Below, piece by piece: positions 47,880 to 60,035 of a DNA stretch of 64,000 nucleotides (position 1 is its first letter; each line of letters begins with the position of its first letter). The DNA is taken from positions 930,001 through 994,000 of the forward strand of contig JAMZAV010000005.1 of assembly GCA_024449915.1 (NCBI GenBank), read 5' to 3'. This DNA is from Sweltsa coloradensis (Eukaryota > Arthropoda > Insecta > Plecoptera > Chloroperlidae). The notes below the pieces were generated by a model. It did not search any database, was not told where the DNA came from, and was given only the letters and a program-made list of their open reading frames with translations. A program made the translations under genes and the position numbers.

Positions 47880-48370
47880 AATTATTATTTTGGTGCACTG
47901 CTAACTAGACTTTAGGTAAAGTAGTTTCGGTTGAAACTTAATAGAAATTATCAATTTGGTGGAGGTGCCGGGTAGACTTTTGGTTTTAACAGTTTAGATT
48001 GAAATTTATTATTATTTTGGTGGAGGGCCGACTAGACCTTAGGTAAAGTAGTTTCGGTAGAAACTTAATAGAAATTATCAATTTTATTTTATTTTTTATT
48101 TATTTATTTAACGTCTATCCCATTCAGTTATAAAAACTGATTTACAAAGGAGGACAACTTTACAAAGGAGGACAACAATTTGGTGGAGGTGCCGGGTAGA
48201 ATTTTAGTTTTAACAGTTCAGATTGAAATTAATTATTATTTTGGTGGAGGGCCGACTAGACCTTAGGTAAAGTAGTTTCGGTTGAAACTTAAAATATGCT
48301 TTTTCGTTGAAGTATTTTCGTGTAAAACTTGAAATAAATTATTATTTTGGAAGAGGTGCCGAGTAGACTT
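47880..48370. repeat. Tandem array containing GTGCCGGGT and GGGCCGACT motif variants
   Basis: Alternating blocks: ATTATTTTGGTGGAGGGCCG + ACTAGACCTTAGGTAAAGTA, and TTTGGTGGAGGTGCCGGG + TAGACTTTTGGTTTTAAC. Motif copies start at 47956, 48017, 48180, 48241 and 48347 (last one diverged). The block pair repeats about every 124 bp before an inserted LINE piece. This is the densest cluster of the motif in the window. Confidence 0.8.
48085..48172 (-). mobile_element. Very short LINE tail insertion with target duplication
   Basis: Interrupts the tandem array: CAATTT on the left and CAATTT on the right flank the inserted piece, a 6-bp target duplication. On the minus strand it ends GGATAGACGTTAAATAAATA and (AAAT)n, the form of a LINE 3' end, with a CAGTT-TTTAT-AACTG hairpin upstream and a duplicated GTTGTCCTCCTTTGTAAA at its 5' end. 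Less than 90 bp, so extreme 5' truncation. Confidence 0.65.
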
Positions 48371-51075
48371 TTGCGTTGAGACAGTATCGGTTAAAACGTT
48401 GATAAATTAGAAAAATTATAACTCCCTTAGTAAATTTATCTTAAAATATAATTATTCAATGATGACATAACCACGAGTTGTATAAACCAAAGCAAAGAAC
48501 CGCAGGCTTGGACTAATCAACAGCATTGTGCTTAAGACATGACATTCACTACGAACAAAGATAATGCTGAATAGCTGGTAAAACATTCAATAGCGAACAA
48601 AGGGTTTTAATTTCGTATCTGCCATTCTTCGAATATTTCTTTATTCCTTCCTCTTACGGTTATTAAAAATTGGTCTTGTATTCCCTCCTACTACGTGATT
48701 TTCTGAAAAATATTTCCAACACCAAGACAGACGAATTCGTTAGAAAAATACCTTTCTCGTAATTGTTGTTGTTTTGACTCTGCATAAGACATTATTTATT
48801 TAGCACCAACTCGTTGGAAGACATGGATACCACGGAACACTGTTGCTAGATCTCACACAATAGGCAGATACTCACTGATCAACGCAAAGAAACGACACAA
48901 CAGTCGCCTTGTGTGTTTCACGACTGTCTCTTGTCTATTGCTGTAGCATTTTTGTCTAGTGTCTAGTGACAGCCATTTTATGTATTAATATTGCAAACAG
49001 ATTAAAAATTACATGGAATACACAGTTAATTGTCAATGTATCGTTTCTAATGGATCGCTGGCATATTACCAAGTGTTTCGCGTCCTTGCCTAGATGATAA
49101 CGAAGATGATGATGAAGTGCTTTTAGTGGATTATAATTTTACTTCAGTTTAAGATCCAAAAAGTGTAATTTCCAATTTATTTTCGATTAAGGTATTAAAA
49201 GTTTCTCTGCCAACGAGGAGTATATCTTGTAGCCTTCTAGGTGCATTTGGTAAGTAGATTTCTTCACGTCGAAACTCACTTCTACACAATTTCATTCCGA
49301 AATGGGGAATATGGAAAGTTCCATCTCTATTTCCTCCTGCATTCATTAAATTATCCATATCGATGACTTTTATGAAGGACAGTTTGGAGGCTCTCCGTGA
49401 GTAGCATACGATATTCGCATTGAAATAGGCACGCGAGATAGCGGGCCATCATGCAGGAAGCGACTTCCGGTGAGTCGACCACCGCCTTCAAACAATATCT
49501 ACGCTCCTTTCTTGACACTAAAAGTAATCAATTTTCCCTCCGAGGAGCGCGATGAATTCAACATCACAATACGCCGATATTTCAAAATGCCTGGAGGTGG
49601 CGGCGCGCGTGGCGTAGGCAGCTGCCCGCCGTATTTCATACGAGACGGAAGAGGACGATCGCGATGTTAAATTCCTAGCAGACATTTCCAATGTGCTATA
49701 TTTGGGTAAGTGGGAATAGCTCTATGATCTATGGCGACTGCTTACTCATTTTCAAATTGATTTTTCAATTGAATTGAAGAGACAGAATAACAGATACTTA
49801 AAAAATGCAATGTCAATTTCAAAATATAAACATTTTGTGTGCACTCTTGGCTGCTCTGCTATATTTAAATTTACTATTATCAATGTATTTAATTTAATGT
49901 ATAAGCTTTGGGAAGACAGGAAAGGATGGGGAAAATTGGTTGAGAAGCTGATGCAGTATGAAGATGACGATGAAGATGATGACGAAGAAACGCTGAGCCC
50001 GGAAATAGGAAAAAATTGTTTCGTGCCCTAGATATCGGTGTAAAGATCTTCACTCAACCCGACGTTGTTGAAAATGAGTTTAGATTATTATTATTATTAT
50101 CATCATCATGTATTCACGCAAGTTAATATTTTATATAATTTAAATAAATACTAATGCGGCTAAAACTAATTCAGAACTTATTTACAAGTTAAAAAAACTG
50201 TAAACGTGTCATTGTATCCGCTTATGTGCCATTATGAAATCAAACCATATGCGTATGTCACTTTGACTACGTACCTTGCAATGGATATATGGATACTTCC
50301 GTCTTGTGTTGCGACATGCTCCATATTATCAAAGCATTGTACATTGAAAACAGCTCGTTTAATACCTTGACACAATTGTGTTTGGTTGTGTTTCAATATT
50401 AGAGACGAATGGTGAGAAACGTACATCGCCACGTGGCCAAGCAGACGGAGTTTCCCGGTCACACACCGGTTTTCCATGGGATGGACGCTAGCTCGCAGAT
50501 AGGAAATCGTTGAGCCATTGATTACGCTCGAGCGAAGTGAACCATTTCACGTGCTCGAACCATGTAACTCACATGTATTTAAATGTGTCGGTAAATTTGA
50601 ATTCGTAATTCAGAAGATAACAGATAAATAATGTTTTAGTCATAATTGGGGTTGTTTGATACTGCTTACTCAAACAATACAAGAACGATAGGTAAAAATT
50701 AATATCGAGCGAAGCTATTTAATCAGCAGATTGTCGAAGGTCACACAGGTGGACACAGATGAAGCTTCCTCGCGCACTGCAGTTTATGGTGGAGGTGCCG
50801 GGTTGAACAAAGGTGGCTCTTGATGGTGATAGATCTGCCCCCTTCCCTCAATGTATAGGACAGCCCGGGGCGGGGTTTTTACTTAATTGTGTATGTCTCA
50901 TCATACAAATACTTCCAGATTATTCGAAATAAATCTTTAATTACCTTTGCAATCGTTTTAAAATTTGATTTATCTATTTGCGTTTCATGGATCTAAACTT
51001 AATTCAATGAATTTATCTTTAAATAAATCGTCCAGTAAAAATAAGTAAATCGTCGTGTGCTAATGTCTTGCTCAA
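48371..51075. other. Unique DNA, one orphan acidic frame, no supported gene
   Basis: An 85-codon frame at 49774-50031 (+) ends with an acidic run (EDDDEDDDEE) that comes from a GATGA-type short repeat. I recognise no family. 49440-49680 is GC-richer than its surroundings and open over 66 codons, possibly an old transposon exon, but without a recognisable motif. Confidence 0.4.
50788..50880 (+). repeat. GTGCCGGGT-motif repeat fragment
   Basis: GGTGGAGGTGCCGGGT at 50788-50803, followed by a pyrimidine-rich CCCTTCCCTCAATGTATAGG. The latter resembles AATTCCCTCATTGTAGGG in the copy at 62499, so a short truncated family member is likely. Confidence 0.5.
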
Positions 51076-51290
51076 GTAACCGACAGTGGTAGGTCAGGCG
51101 CAAAGCGCGCGGAAGGTCCCGGCTTCGAATCCCGCCATCAGCAAGCATGACAAATGTTTGCCGAAGTTTTCGTCTGGAACAGTCCTCGGACATTCCCTTG
51201 ACAATCCAGACACCTGAAGAGCCTGGGCAGGTTTCCCAGGAGAAGCAGGAATCAAAGCCTCCCTCTGTGCACTGACTGTGCGCCAGGCCA
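51076..51290 (+). repeat. tRNA-derived SINE, plus strand
   Basis: The head has CCGACAGTGGTAGGTCAGGC, AAAGCGCGCGGAAGG, then a B-box-like CCCGGCTTCGAATCCCG (one inserted base). The body contains GACACCTGAAGAGCCTGGGC, shared in reverse with the copy at 59797-60035. The middle of the body (AGTTTTCGTCTGGAACAGTC) differs from the other copies, so it may be a subfamily. Confidence 0.65.
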
Positions 51291-52165
51291 TGAGCTAATG
51301 AACAAAGGAACGTGGTAATTGGCTAGGAATGGTTCTTACACCGACTCAACTATTTGTAGCGAGCAGAGCAAATAGTGTTCGCAAGGTAGCATTATGAATA
51401 GACTCACTCGCACGCTGGAGTAGACTCACGTTATGTCTGAAGGCTCGCCAATTGGAAATCAATTCATCACAGTGACAGGATTAGAACAACAGGAAATTAA
51501 ACCTTCCAGACAGTTTTTTCAAGTGGTTGCCCTCCACTGAATCTCGACTAGAAAGCTTAGTCAGATGTGAGGGGGCCATCACCGTTTCACGACAAATTGT
51601 CTAGTGATAAAACGCGTTTGACGACGACGGGTCACCTTTCACAATATTTGCACGCAATTAAAAGTTATACGCAAAACTTTCAATTATCATATGTATATAA
51701 TACTGGTGAATGCTTCACTTAAAGAGCATTTTAATGCAGAACGTTGATGGAATTTTTGTTTTAAACATTGTATACAGTTTTGAACTAATTTCATTAAAAT
51801 TTGAGTTTGGTATAACTTGAAAATAAAAGCAAATAATTTTAATTCTGAGGGAACATAATTTATAGGGCTTTCATACGTTATATAGGTTGATGTTTGATCC
51901 ACGACACAGCGCTATGTTAAAAGAGGCTTCTTGAAAAGAGACCGCGTATTCATGTTCTTTGAAATATGAGCGGTTTACATATTTTACCAAGTCTTACTCT
52001 CAACTCTTGAATATTATTCCTTGCATGTTCTCCATCCCAAGGCTATACAGTCCTAGTTTTGTGTTAGCTTAACGGAGAAATCGTCGGGGCTAATTATGCA
52101 AGTACAGACACAGAATCACAATCACACAGAAATACAAACCCAACCAATTAGAAAGGCAATATATT
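51291..52165. other. Unique DNA, no supported gene
   Basis: Nothing recognised. Confidence 0.45.
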
Positions 52166-52166
52166 T

Positions 52167-52581
52167 TAGTGGTGTGCGGGTACCCGAAATTTCAGGTCGG
52201 ATCGGGTATTTAGGGGCGACCAGATAGTACAAAATTGCAATTTTCGGGTAGCAAATAAATTTTTGAGGAGATGGTGGAGGGGCCGGTCCTGGATTTTTAT
52301 ATTTTATTGGTGTAGGTGCCGGTCCGGACAATTTTTAATTTATTTTTGACCTAGTATATTTGTGCAAAATTCAATTCAATGAAAATCCAGATTCATGATA
52401 ATAGAACAATTTTGAGGAGGAAATTATAATGTATAAGATTTTTCACAAGTATAATTCATTATATTAATTTTAAATGCAGTATTACAAGAATTGACTTTAC
52501 GATATTCGATCAGACCCGAAAACACGATGAGCAGTAGCCGAACCCGATACGACTATCTAAACCTCTACCCGCACAGAACTA
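52167..52581. mobile_element. hAT-like MITE, copy 2
   Basis: The left end TAGTGGTGTGCGGGTA and right end TACCCGCACAGAACTA are inverted repeats (14 of 16 positions). Flanking 8-mers ATATATTT and AAATACTT match at 6 of 8. TAG-type ends and an 8-bp target suggest the hAT superfamily (inference). The interior includes GGTGGAGGGGCCGGTCC and GGTGTAGGTGCCGGTCC, a direct repeat of about 35 bp spacing of the window-wide motif. Confidence 0.7.
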
Positions 52582-52582
52582 A

Positions 52583-55044
52583 AATACTTTAGGTCCCTTT
52601 AAACCCCAAGTGTGGATCAGTATAATGTTTAATGTATTCTTCTCGAAATGTGACTGCGCAATTGTATAAACTCATTCTCCTCTGCAGGCTTCAGGTCGCT
52701 TTATTATGTTAACATATATCGGCAGTTAAATGGTGATCTGGACACTCAGTCAAAGAGCTTAACCCTTCCAAAGATAACTGGAAATGTTGCGTCTATTTCT
52801 TCTCTCTGACGTTTCTTCGTAAGTTACTTTTTTTTGTTGAGCTAAACATCTTTTGGGCAACTTTATTGTAACAGAAAAGAATTACATCAGGACTTTTGTG
52901 ATACATTATTCATAAACTAGATATTTAATAATGAATGGGCATTTTCTAGCAGTAGTTCGACTCAAAGTTGAGGGTCGGTTCTCGTCTGGCAATCTTATTT
53001 CAATATATTTACATGGCAATCATATCTCTACTCAACGTTATCACTACATTGGGTTAAACAAGAATAAATATTCAACTCTTACATTCGTTGTAGATTGGAA
53101 GAAACGTTTGAACAAAGTGCTGGAATTTACATTTCACGGCATGCAATGTTGACATTTCAAATGGCAGAATGTTATTCGAAGTGAGTTTGAACGAGACTGT
53201 TATTTGTTTTTAATATTTAAAAGATGATTGGTTATGAAGAATACTTGTTTTGTAAAAGATTTTAATATGTGCTCATTTATTGAACACAGCCATTAAAATA
53301 ACAATGATGACAATGGAAATATTGAAAATTCTAAACTGGTATCGTTTATTACGTTTATTGCGTATGCCGTATATTTTTATTTCAACAATCTCTTCTGGTG
53401 TAAGCTGAAGTAAGCTCCACACCGTTACTCTTCCTCTCAGCTAAAAGCTCATGGTAAGCTAGTTTCTATTTACTACTTTTCCTCAAAACGAATAAATTAC
53501 TATCAAATTACTTGAACTGCTGCTACCAACATAAATCACACAGAAATTCATTCCTTCATCCTATATTGTTTTCATTTATTTCTAAATAACTTTCTCGATA
53601 CAAGAACCTATTTTCTGTTCCATACGGTGTAGCTGTTTCTCTAGCCCAAGGCTATATTTTGATTTATATTTCGCAGATAAGGTGGAGCAGGCCGTTAACT
53701 TTACCAATAGCAATTTTCTCGGATCTTATTTTGTAAAGACTACACCATCGCATTTCCTCCGCTCCTATATGGGCCGTTAACCTGTCGCATTCTTCCAGGA
53801 TCATCGTTGAATATTACAGTAGGGGACAACATGCGCTCGTTTACATTTAGTACCCATGGCGGGAGGTCGAACCGCGGATAGCAACTTTGTGGCCGCAGCT
53901 TACCTGAAAGCCTCAAACGACTCCCATAGCAACAAGGATTAATAAGTTTATAACTTGCTATCCGGGGCTAAACATTGCCATGTTGAAATAGCTGCTCTCA
54001 AATGACCTACATAAGTTAAAACATACGAATAGTTCACGTTCGATTGAACTCGTGTATCAAATAGCATCTAATAATCAACTCGGCGCTCTTGAGTCTTGTT
54101 TAAGGCCAAAATAACTAGGCCTATTCCGTTTGTTTAACTACCGAACTGAGTAAGGAACCACCCAGCAAATACCCCCATTGAAGATTGTCGGTGAAGAATT
54201 TAATTCGCAGCCATCTGACTAAGTTGCGGGAGCTTTATTGCTTCATTATGCAAACAATTAAATTTCCATTTCAAAGTTGCCAAAAGTCTTGGCTAAATAT
54301 TATGCGCACGAGTTTTTGTGTTTGCAGTTTATCAATATTCTTTTCTTCGCATTAAACAGAATTCGTGTTTTAAAGTTCGTTTACTGCGAGTTGCATACCG
54401 GCTGGTTTATAACACAATTTTTAACTTGATAAAAAATGAAACCCTACTAATACGAGCTAGACGAGAATAGAAAGCTCTTCTGATTCGAATAACAGTTCAT
54501 GTGGTGAAACCGTTTTACTTTTAAGAACGTTAAGTGAAAAAGTCCCCGTCCCTCTAAGCGTCTATGACGACATAATAATCAATTCAGACCCGACTTTTAA
54601 CGTGTGTGAAATCTGTGACCTTGGGGCTATCTCGAAAGAGACATTACGAAGAAAGCCGTTATTCAAGTGTGAGCAGTCAGCAGAGTAGTCGGAGAAGTTA
54701 GCTAGGCCCCATGCAAGGCTGCGTTATTTATGTATGGCCTTATCTTCAGTTCTTCTCTAATGTGAGGCCATAGAAAAGATTCTTTCTACCCCGAACTTTA
54801 CTTGGTGAATAGTTAATGCCTGGCAAAACCTTTGTCTCTCTCTTCGTAAGAAAGTTTATATACTTGCATAAACTTGACATGAAAAATCCCCTAGCTTAAG
54901 GCAATTATCTCTGTTCAAAATCCATGTTGTCCCACTTAAACTTTAGCCTCAGGTTAGGAATCAGCGGACATGATAACCAACACTTTGAATTGTAAATCTT
55001 GAGACTCGTAATCCTAGTTGGTATAAGTCCCACTACCTGCTGTT
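52583..55044. other. Unique DNA, no supported gene
   Basis: Nothing recognised with confidence. Confidence 0.45.
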
Positions 55045-55275
55045 GGCTTCTGGATGTGACGTACAATTGCTTCAGGATGTGACGTGTAATGGGGCATGTT
55101 TGCTTCTGGATGTGACGTGCAATAGGGGCATGTTTGCTTCTGGATGGGACGTACAATTGCCTCAGGATGTGTTTGCTTCTGGGTACGTACAATTGCTTCA
55201 GGATGTGACGTGCAATGGGGGCATGTTTGCTTCTGGATGTGACGTACAATTGCTTCCGGTGTGACGTGCAATGAG
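55045..55275. repeat. Irregular minisatellite of about 23-34 bp units
   Basis: Two alternating unit types, TTGCTTCTGGATGTGACGTA + CAA and TTGCTTCAGGATGTGACGTG + (C/T)AATGGGGGCATG, repeated about nine times with deletions. Frames on both strands across it (for example 55043-55264 and 55014-55325) are repeat read-through. Confidence 0.85.
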
Positions 55276-57924
55276 GGGGTGGCCGGGTGGGGCGTATATT
55301 TGCTCTTCGCTTGACTACATTTCACATCCAGACTAATGTACTCACATGAAAAACACTAATTGAATACCCGTATTTGACACGTGTTAGCCAGGCACGTCGC
55401 ATTGTTCGTCCCGAGGCGCCCTGTCCTGTCCCTGTCCCTCGCAGACCTAGCGGAAGTGAATTTCTTCTAATTTACGAACTCGATCGTTTCGCTTGATTTC
55501 TCTTACTTAACTTTTTGTGTCAAGTTTCTGGCGAGCACACCTTGGTTGTGTGCATGGCCTGGACGTATTGATCGAAAACTCTTTCATCAATGATCACATA
55601 TCCACGACCCATGAGGATGGGAAATTGATTCCACCAGCATACGTCTTTGAATGGTTGCACCGGCGAGAGGAGCGTACGTTTCGTGCGCTTGAAGGCTGAC
55701 ATGTGCAGGCAGGTCGGGTCTGTTAGCGACGCAAAACACAGGGGAAGGAAGGGAGCTTTTATTTATCTGGAAATGAATAAACGATAAATTGCGATTCTCG
55801 TAACTCAGTTATGTAATGTAACTGTAGCATCGAGTCGGGACGAACCCGCGATGGCTCTTGGTCCAAACCAAGTGCTTCAATACTGGATCACAGGCTAGTT
55901 TCAAATCGTCGACAAACCAGACTGAAGGTGCACTCACAAAGAAAACCCATTATCAAGCTCTCGGTCATTCTTGTCTGATCTTCAACATTAGACGGATCTC
56001 TTCTCATAAGCAATGTTAATGTGAGGGCAATTAAATTACAGTGTGTTACAATTCTAGATTCTATTATTTTGTATTGATTTCTAAAAACCTTCTGGTAGGT
56101 TTGCCGTGAACTCTCGCACGTAACGCCGCTGTTGCTTTCATTTCTTGTGAAGAAATTGATGGACATTATCCCATGCATGTTCTACCAGTATTTACGACAT
56201 AAGATAAGAACCATGCTTGATAACTCGACCTGCATGTGGCTAGGTTCATAAATTTGATTTAAATGAATTTGACGTTTGCCAATGGAACCATGTTGAAAAA
56301 AAGATAATTGAAGGAAGAGGTTTTTAAAGCATTCTACTTCAATAGCTTATTGGCGCGGAACAATATTAACATGTAACCCAGAAAATTCGTGGTCTTGGTG
56401 TTGGAAATATTTCAAAGGTTTATCAACCTCCTACATCAGGTTTTTAATTAATTAATTAATTATTGATAAACCTTTGAAATATCGTAATCTTTGTTTTATT
56501 TTGAGTAGCGTATAGTCCTAAAAATCATGATCTTAAACCTGACCTACTCTAAATTTGTTTCATCATTCTAAATGTTTTTAAATTATGTTACGTTGGTCGT
56601 AGCCAACCATTACGTTTTCCATATAATATGCATTGCATATCACTGTGATAAATCTTTTTTCAAGTCACCTTATTATTTCTGTTTTAATATATGTTCCTTG
56701 TATATTTTCTCTTCTTCCTTTTGATAACAATCTTTTGTCTTTTTTTCCTAGCCTGAAGTCGGGAGAAGATTTTCCAACCTTTTGTGTATATTTTTCCAAT
56801 ATGATCTTTGCTAACGGCTCCACTATAACAAGGCATGTTCGCATATCCTGTAATGTGAGATTGGGAATAGTAAAACCGTTGGGAAAACGTTAATAAGATT
56901 GGTGGAAGGTTATTTTTCTTGAGAATGGTAACCACACGAAACCTTGCAGACTATAATCTTTCAATTGTAAGCGTTATGTGTTCGCGTAATAATGAATTGC
57001 ACCACGATCGAAATTGAACGGTAGGCCTTTTCTTAATTCATTTTCCTTGTTGATTGCGCACATTATCCAGTTGGAAGACTGAATGTTTTGTCTTGTGATG
57101 TAACAGGATACGGCGTTCAATGCTATCAAAACCATGTACTTTGTTCATCTATTTATTAGGAAAGGTGGGTGAACGCAATTAGGATTAGATCTTTGACGCG
57201 CTGGAAGTTTGTTTTGAAGAGCGCCGTATAAGATATCGTTCTCACGCCATTAGGCGCGACTTAATTGACGTGCTTTCGAGAGCATCAACGAGACGGCCTC
57301 GTATCGTCGTCGTTTCATTAGTTTTACCGTTGCTACTTGCTACTCTCACAACCAAGACGAATACCACACACAAGTGTGCACATTTCCTATCTACACAAAG
57401 TATAAGCCTTCTCTGATTCTCTTAAGAAAAACATTTTGTTTCCAGTCATACTAATTTATGTAATCTCTGCATAGTTTTGCGAAATTTATAAAAATTAAAA
57501 TAATATCTTGTCAATTCTATTAAAAGTTCAAATTTGCCAACATTTCAAATGTATATTTGCATTACAGATAATAAACTCCAATTTTTATATTTGCTTTTAT
57601 AAAGTAAAAGTCAGTAATATAATTACAATAATTGTCCCCACTTTACATTTGTTTTAGTTAATTCCCTAAAACATTAGTTGACTTCTGCTTTAAAATCTAG
57701 ATGATACACAAGATTCCGTCACAAAGTTTTGACTGCATAGTTTTAAACGTGTTATTGCTGTAGCTACTCACACACACATCGCCTTGCAAGCACCACCTCG
57801 TGTGTCAAGATACCCAATGTGTAGAACTCAACGAACCAGTTTGAAATTGTTCAAATGCCTGTGCAATAATTAATTTCTATAGAATGGCCTGAGTCGAGCA
57901 AAATGCTCCTTCTGGTTCTTATCT
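55276..57924. other. Unique DNA with a tRNA-like SINE remnant and a hairpin
   Basis: At 55820-55890 the minus strand reads CACTTGGTTTGGACCAAGAG then CGCGGGTTCGTCCCGACTCG, a decayed tRNA-like head. No gene is supported elsewhere. See also 56407-56482. Confidence 0.45.
56407..56482. repeat. Perfect 20-bp inverted repeat
   Basis: ATATTTCAAAGGTTTATCAA (56407-56426) is exactly complementary to 56463-56482, around a 36-bp loop that ends in four AATT repeats. Such a perfect stem is unexpected in unique DNA; it may be the ends of a tiny foldback element. Confidence 0.9.
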
Positions 57925-58047
57925 CGTGAGTTACGGCCGGTGGTCAATGACTGGGAAGGAGTGACCGGTTGATCAGGCTCACGGGACTGTAGGAGCTCAA
58001 TCTCTTTGATTGAGAATCAGAGCCCCGTGCGACCTTGGAAACTCACG
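57925..58047. ncRNA. Candidate structured RNA (nested stems)
   Basis: A 123-nt segment closed by CGTGAGTT (57925-57932) and AACTCACG (58040-58047). Inside are CACGGG (57980-57985) pairing CCCGTG (58024-58029), which encloses a hairpin CTCAATC-TCTTT-GATTGAG (57996-58014). GGTCA near 57942 can pair TGACC near 57962. The stems nest without conflict. The segment is GC-richer than its surroundings. I could not match it to a known RNA family, and strand is undetermined. Confidence 0.3.
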
Positions 58048-59796
58048 TCTCCGCAGTGACGGTCAGAATAATTACAAAACTTTGCTCGTTAATCGAGTAA
58101 TCAGTTGTGGAAGAGAACAATGCACATCTCCATCGTCGCCTCGTGGGTAGTTGCAACGTTTATGTTCAGTGTCCCCTCCCCTTATCGTGCAGGAGTAGGA
58201 CTGTGTAGTTCAACGCGTTCCTAGTAAATCATGAGATGTGAATGAAACTTTGCGTACTTGCTTATGATGGATATCATATCAAGTTCAAACCAATGTGCGA
58301 TTATTGTAGATAGATGTTCGTAATGATTAAGAAAGGTGAACATAATTAAATGTGTAGTGTTAGATTACGTTATGTTACGTTCTTATGACGCCAAATTGTG
58401 GTACTGTTATACAAATTAAAAGCAAGAAAGTCCACGGATTCTTGTTTTCATGGGTACTCTCCACGCAATTTCTTTCGACTGCACCTTTACTCAACGCATC
58501 TTGAACATTTTACCATCCATGATTACAGGAGAGGTGGATTTGCGATGTATGAACTTGTACAAAAAGGAATTATATAGTCAATTGTACCACTAAAGTTTGT
58601 TTTCAATATTTCAACTTTCTTCTGTTTTTTAGTCAGTTATCGAGTGCACTGTTGAAGTGGCAGTCTGGGCTGAAGCAATCTAACAATATATTTCCTTTGA
58701 AACAGAACACATTCTCTCCGAATAAGCATATTGGATTTGTGTTGCGCATACTTCAGAATGTAACGTGTACAATCTACATTCTCTGTGACGGTTTCGTTGT
58801 ATGCGCCATGTGTACAGCACGGGCTAAAAGGTTTTATATTCAGACTCTATATAGGTCCGATTACAGTTCTAGTGATGATAGACGCGATGTGAAACTGTAT
58901 CAAGCTAACATGCATGGTTTGTTATTTAATATACCGTTGATCGTCTTACTTGGGACTTTTTATCTTCTTTTAGCTCGTGTCCCATAAGAGCAAACCGAAT
59001 TCTCAGAGCCTAAGATAACGATGAACTCCATTGTTAATAAATCTTACTATATATTTTCTTAAGAGTATCAACATATCATTTCTAAATTTTATGTGGTTTA
59101 TAGGTAGCATTCTTTGCACAAAAAATAGCCTTTCAGTTAGTCATCCAGAGATATCAATTTGTTTTGGGGAGGGACTTAATCTGGTTTTAGGAATACCGCC
59201 AACTCGAAGCTTCTACAAGTTTCGAGTGGTCACATTTAGCGACCCAGAAGTCGCGTACACTCTCGACAAGTCGGCAGGACTAGCTGCCATTACCACACTT
59301 CAAACTTTGATTGCAGGGGCGGATACGATTGCATCCGTGGGGGGGGGGGGCATTGGTGATTTTCGTATCGGGAAAAATTTGGCCAGCGTCAAATAAACGC
59401 TATGTTTCGAGTTACGGTAGCTATGTCTTTTGATTTCGTTGATTCTGTTGTGATATACGGGTTGTGATTGGCCAGTTAGCTTTTCATAGTATAAAGTTTT
59501 CTATCCGACAGGCGGTTTAATATTTGGTCCGTATGTATGCGCCTCTAGCCGACGAGCTCACTGGCTCCAAACAAGTGTTAGGCCCTTAGGAATAGTTTGT
59601 ACGCTAATTAGTTGAACATTAACCTTTTGTACATATTTCTTACATTATTGTGAATGTCTTAATTTGTCTGATTCGTGATCTTTTACGCACCGAGTGTTGG
59701 AACATCTTTATCGTTATCCTAAATCTAATTAAGCAGATAATTTCAAAACATAAACATCACCAATAAACATTTCACACAACACTTAATTTTTCGTGG
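58048..59796. other. Unique DNA, no supported gene
   Basis: Two plus-strand frames of 111 and 121 codons (58652-58987, 59031-59396) show no recognisable domain. The second ends in a G-tract (59339-59350) that encodes the only glycine run. Confidence 0.4.
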
Positions 59797-60035
59797 GAAG
59801 CCTGCCCAGGGTGCAATTCATGCCCCTCTTCAGGTGTCCAACTAGGTATTTTTTGGGACTTTGGATAATTGTGAAGGGATGTCCGTGGGCTGTATATAGG
59901 GACTCAATCCCTTGCATTCGCATTAATGACTCAGAAAAACCTCGGGAAAAACCTTCAGTCAGGATTGCCTGTCCCGACGGGATTACCCGAAACTTCCCGA
60001 ATCACAGTCGCGCGCTTAACGCTCGAGCAAACACT
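59797..60035 (-). repeat. tRNA-derived SINE, near full length, minus strand
   Basis: On the minus strand from 60035: GCTCGAGCGTTAAGCGCGCG, then GGAAGTTTCGGGTAATCCCG (B box decayed from GGTTCGATCC), then GGCAATCCTGACTGAAGG, CAAGGGATTGAGTCCC, GGACACCTGAAGAGGGGC, ending GCACCCTGGGCAGGC. It joins the body blocks seen separately in the copies at 2556, 5343 and 51076, so it is the best guide to the full-length family of roughly 240 bp. Confidence 0.7.

Noticed and set aside
49774..50031. 85-codon frame ending in an acidic stretch
   Set aside because: The acidic stretch is a GATGA-type short repeat; no domain, no other supporting exon.
58652..59396. Two consecutive frames of 111 and 121 codons
   Set aside because: No recognisable motif, no repeat or splice support; the glycine run comes from a G tract.
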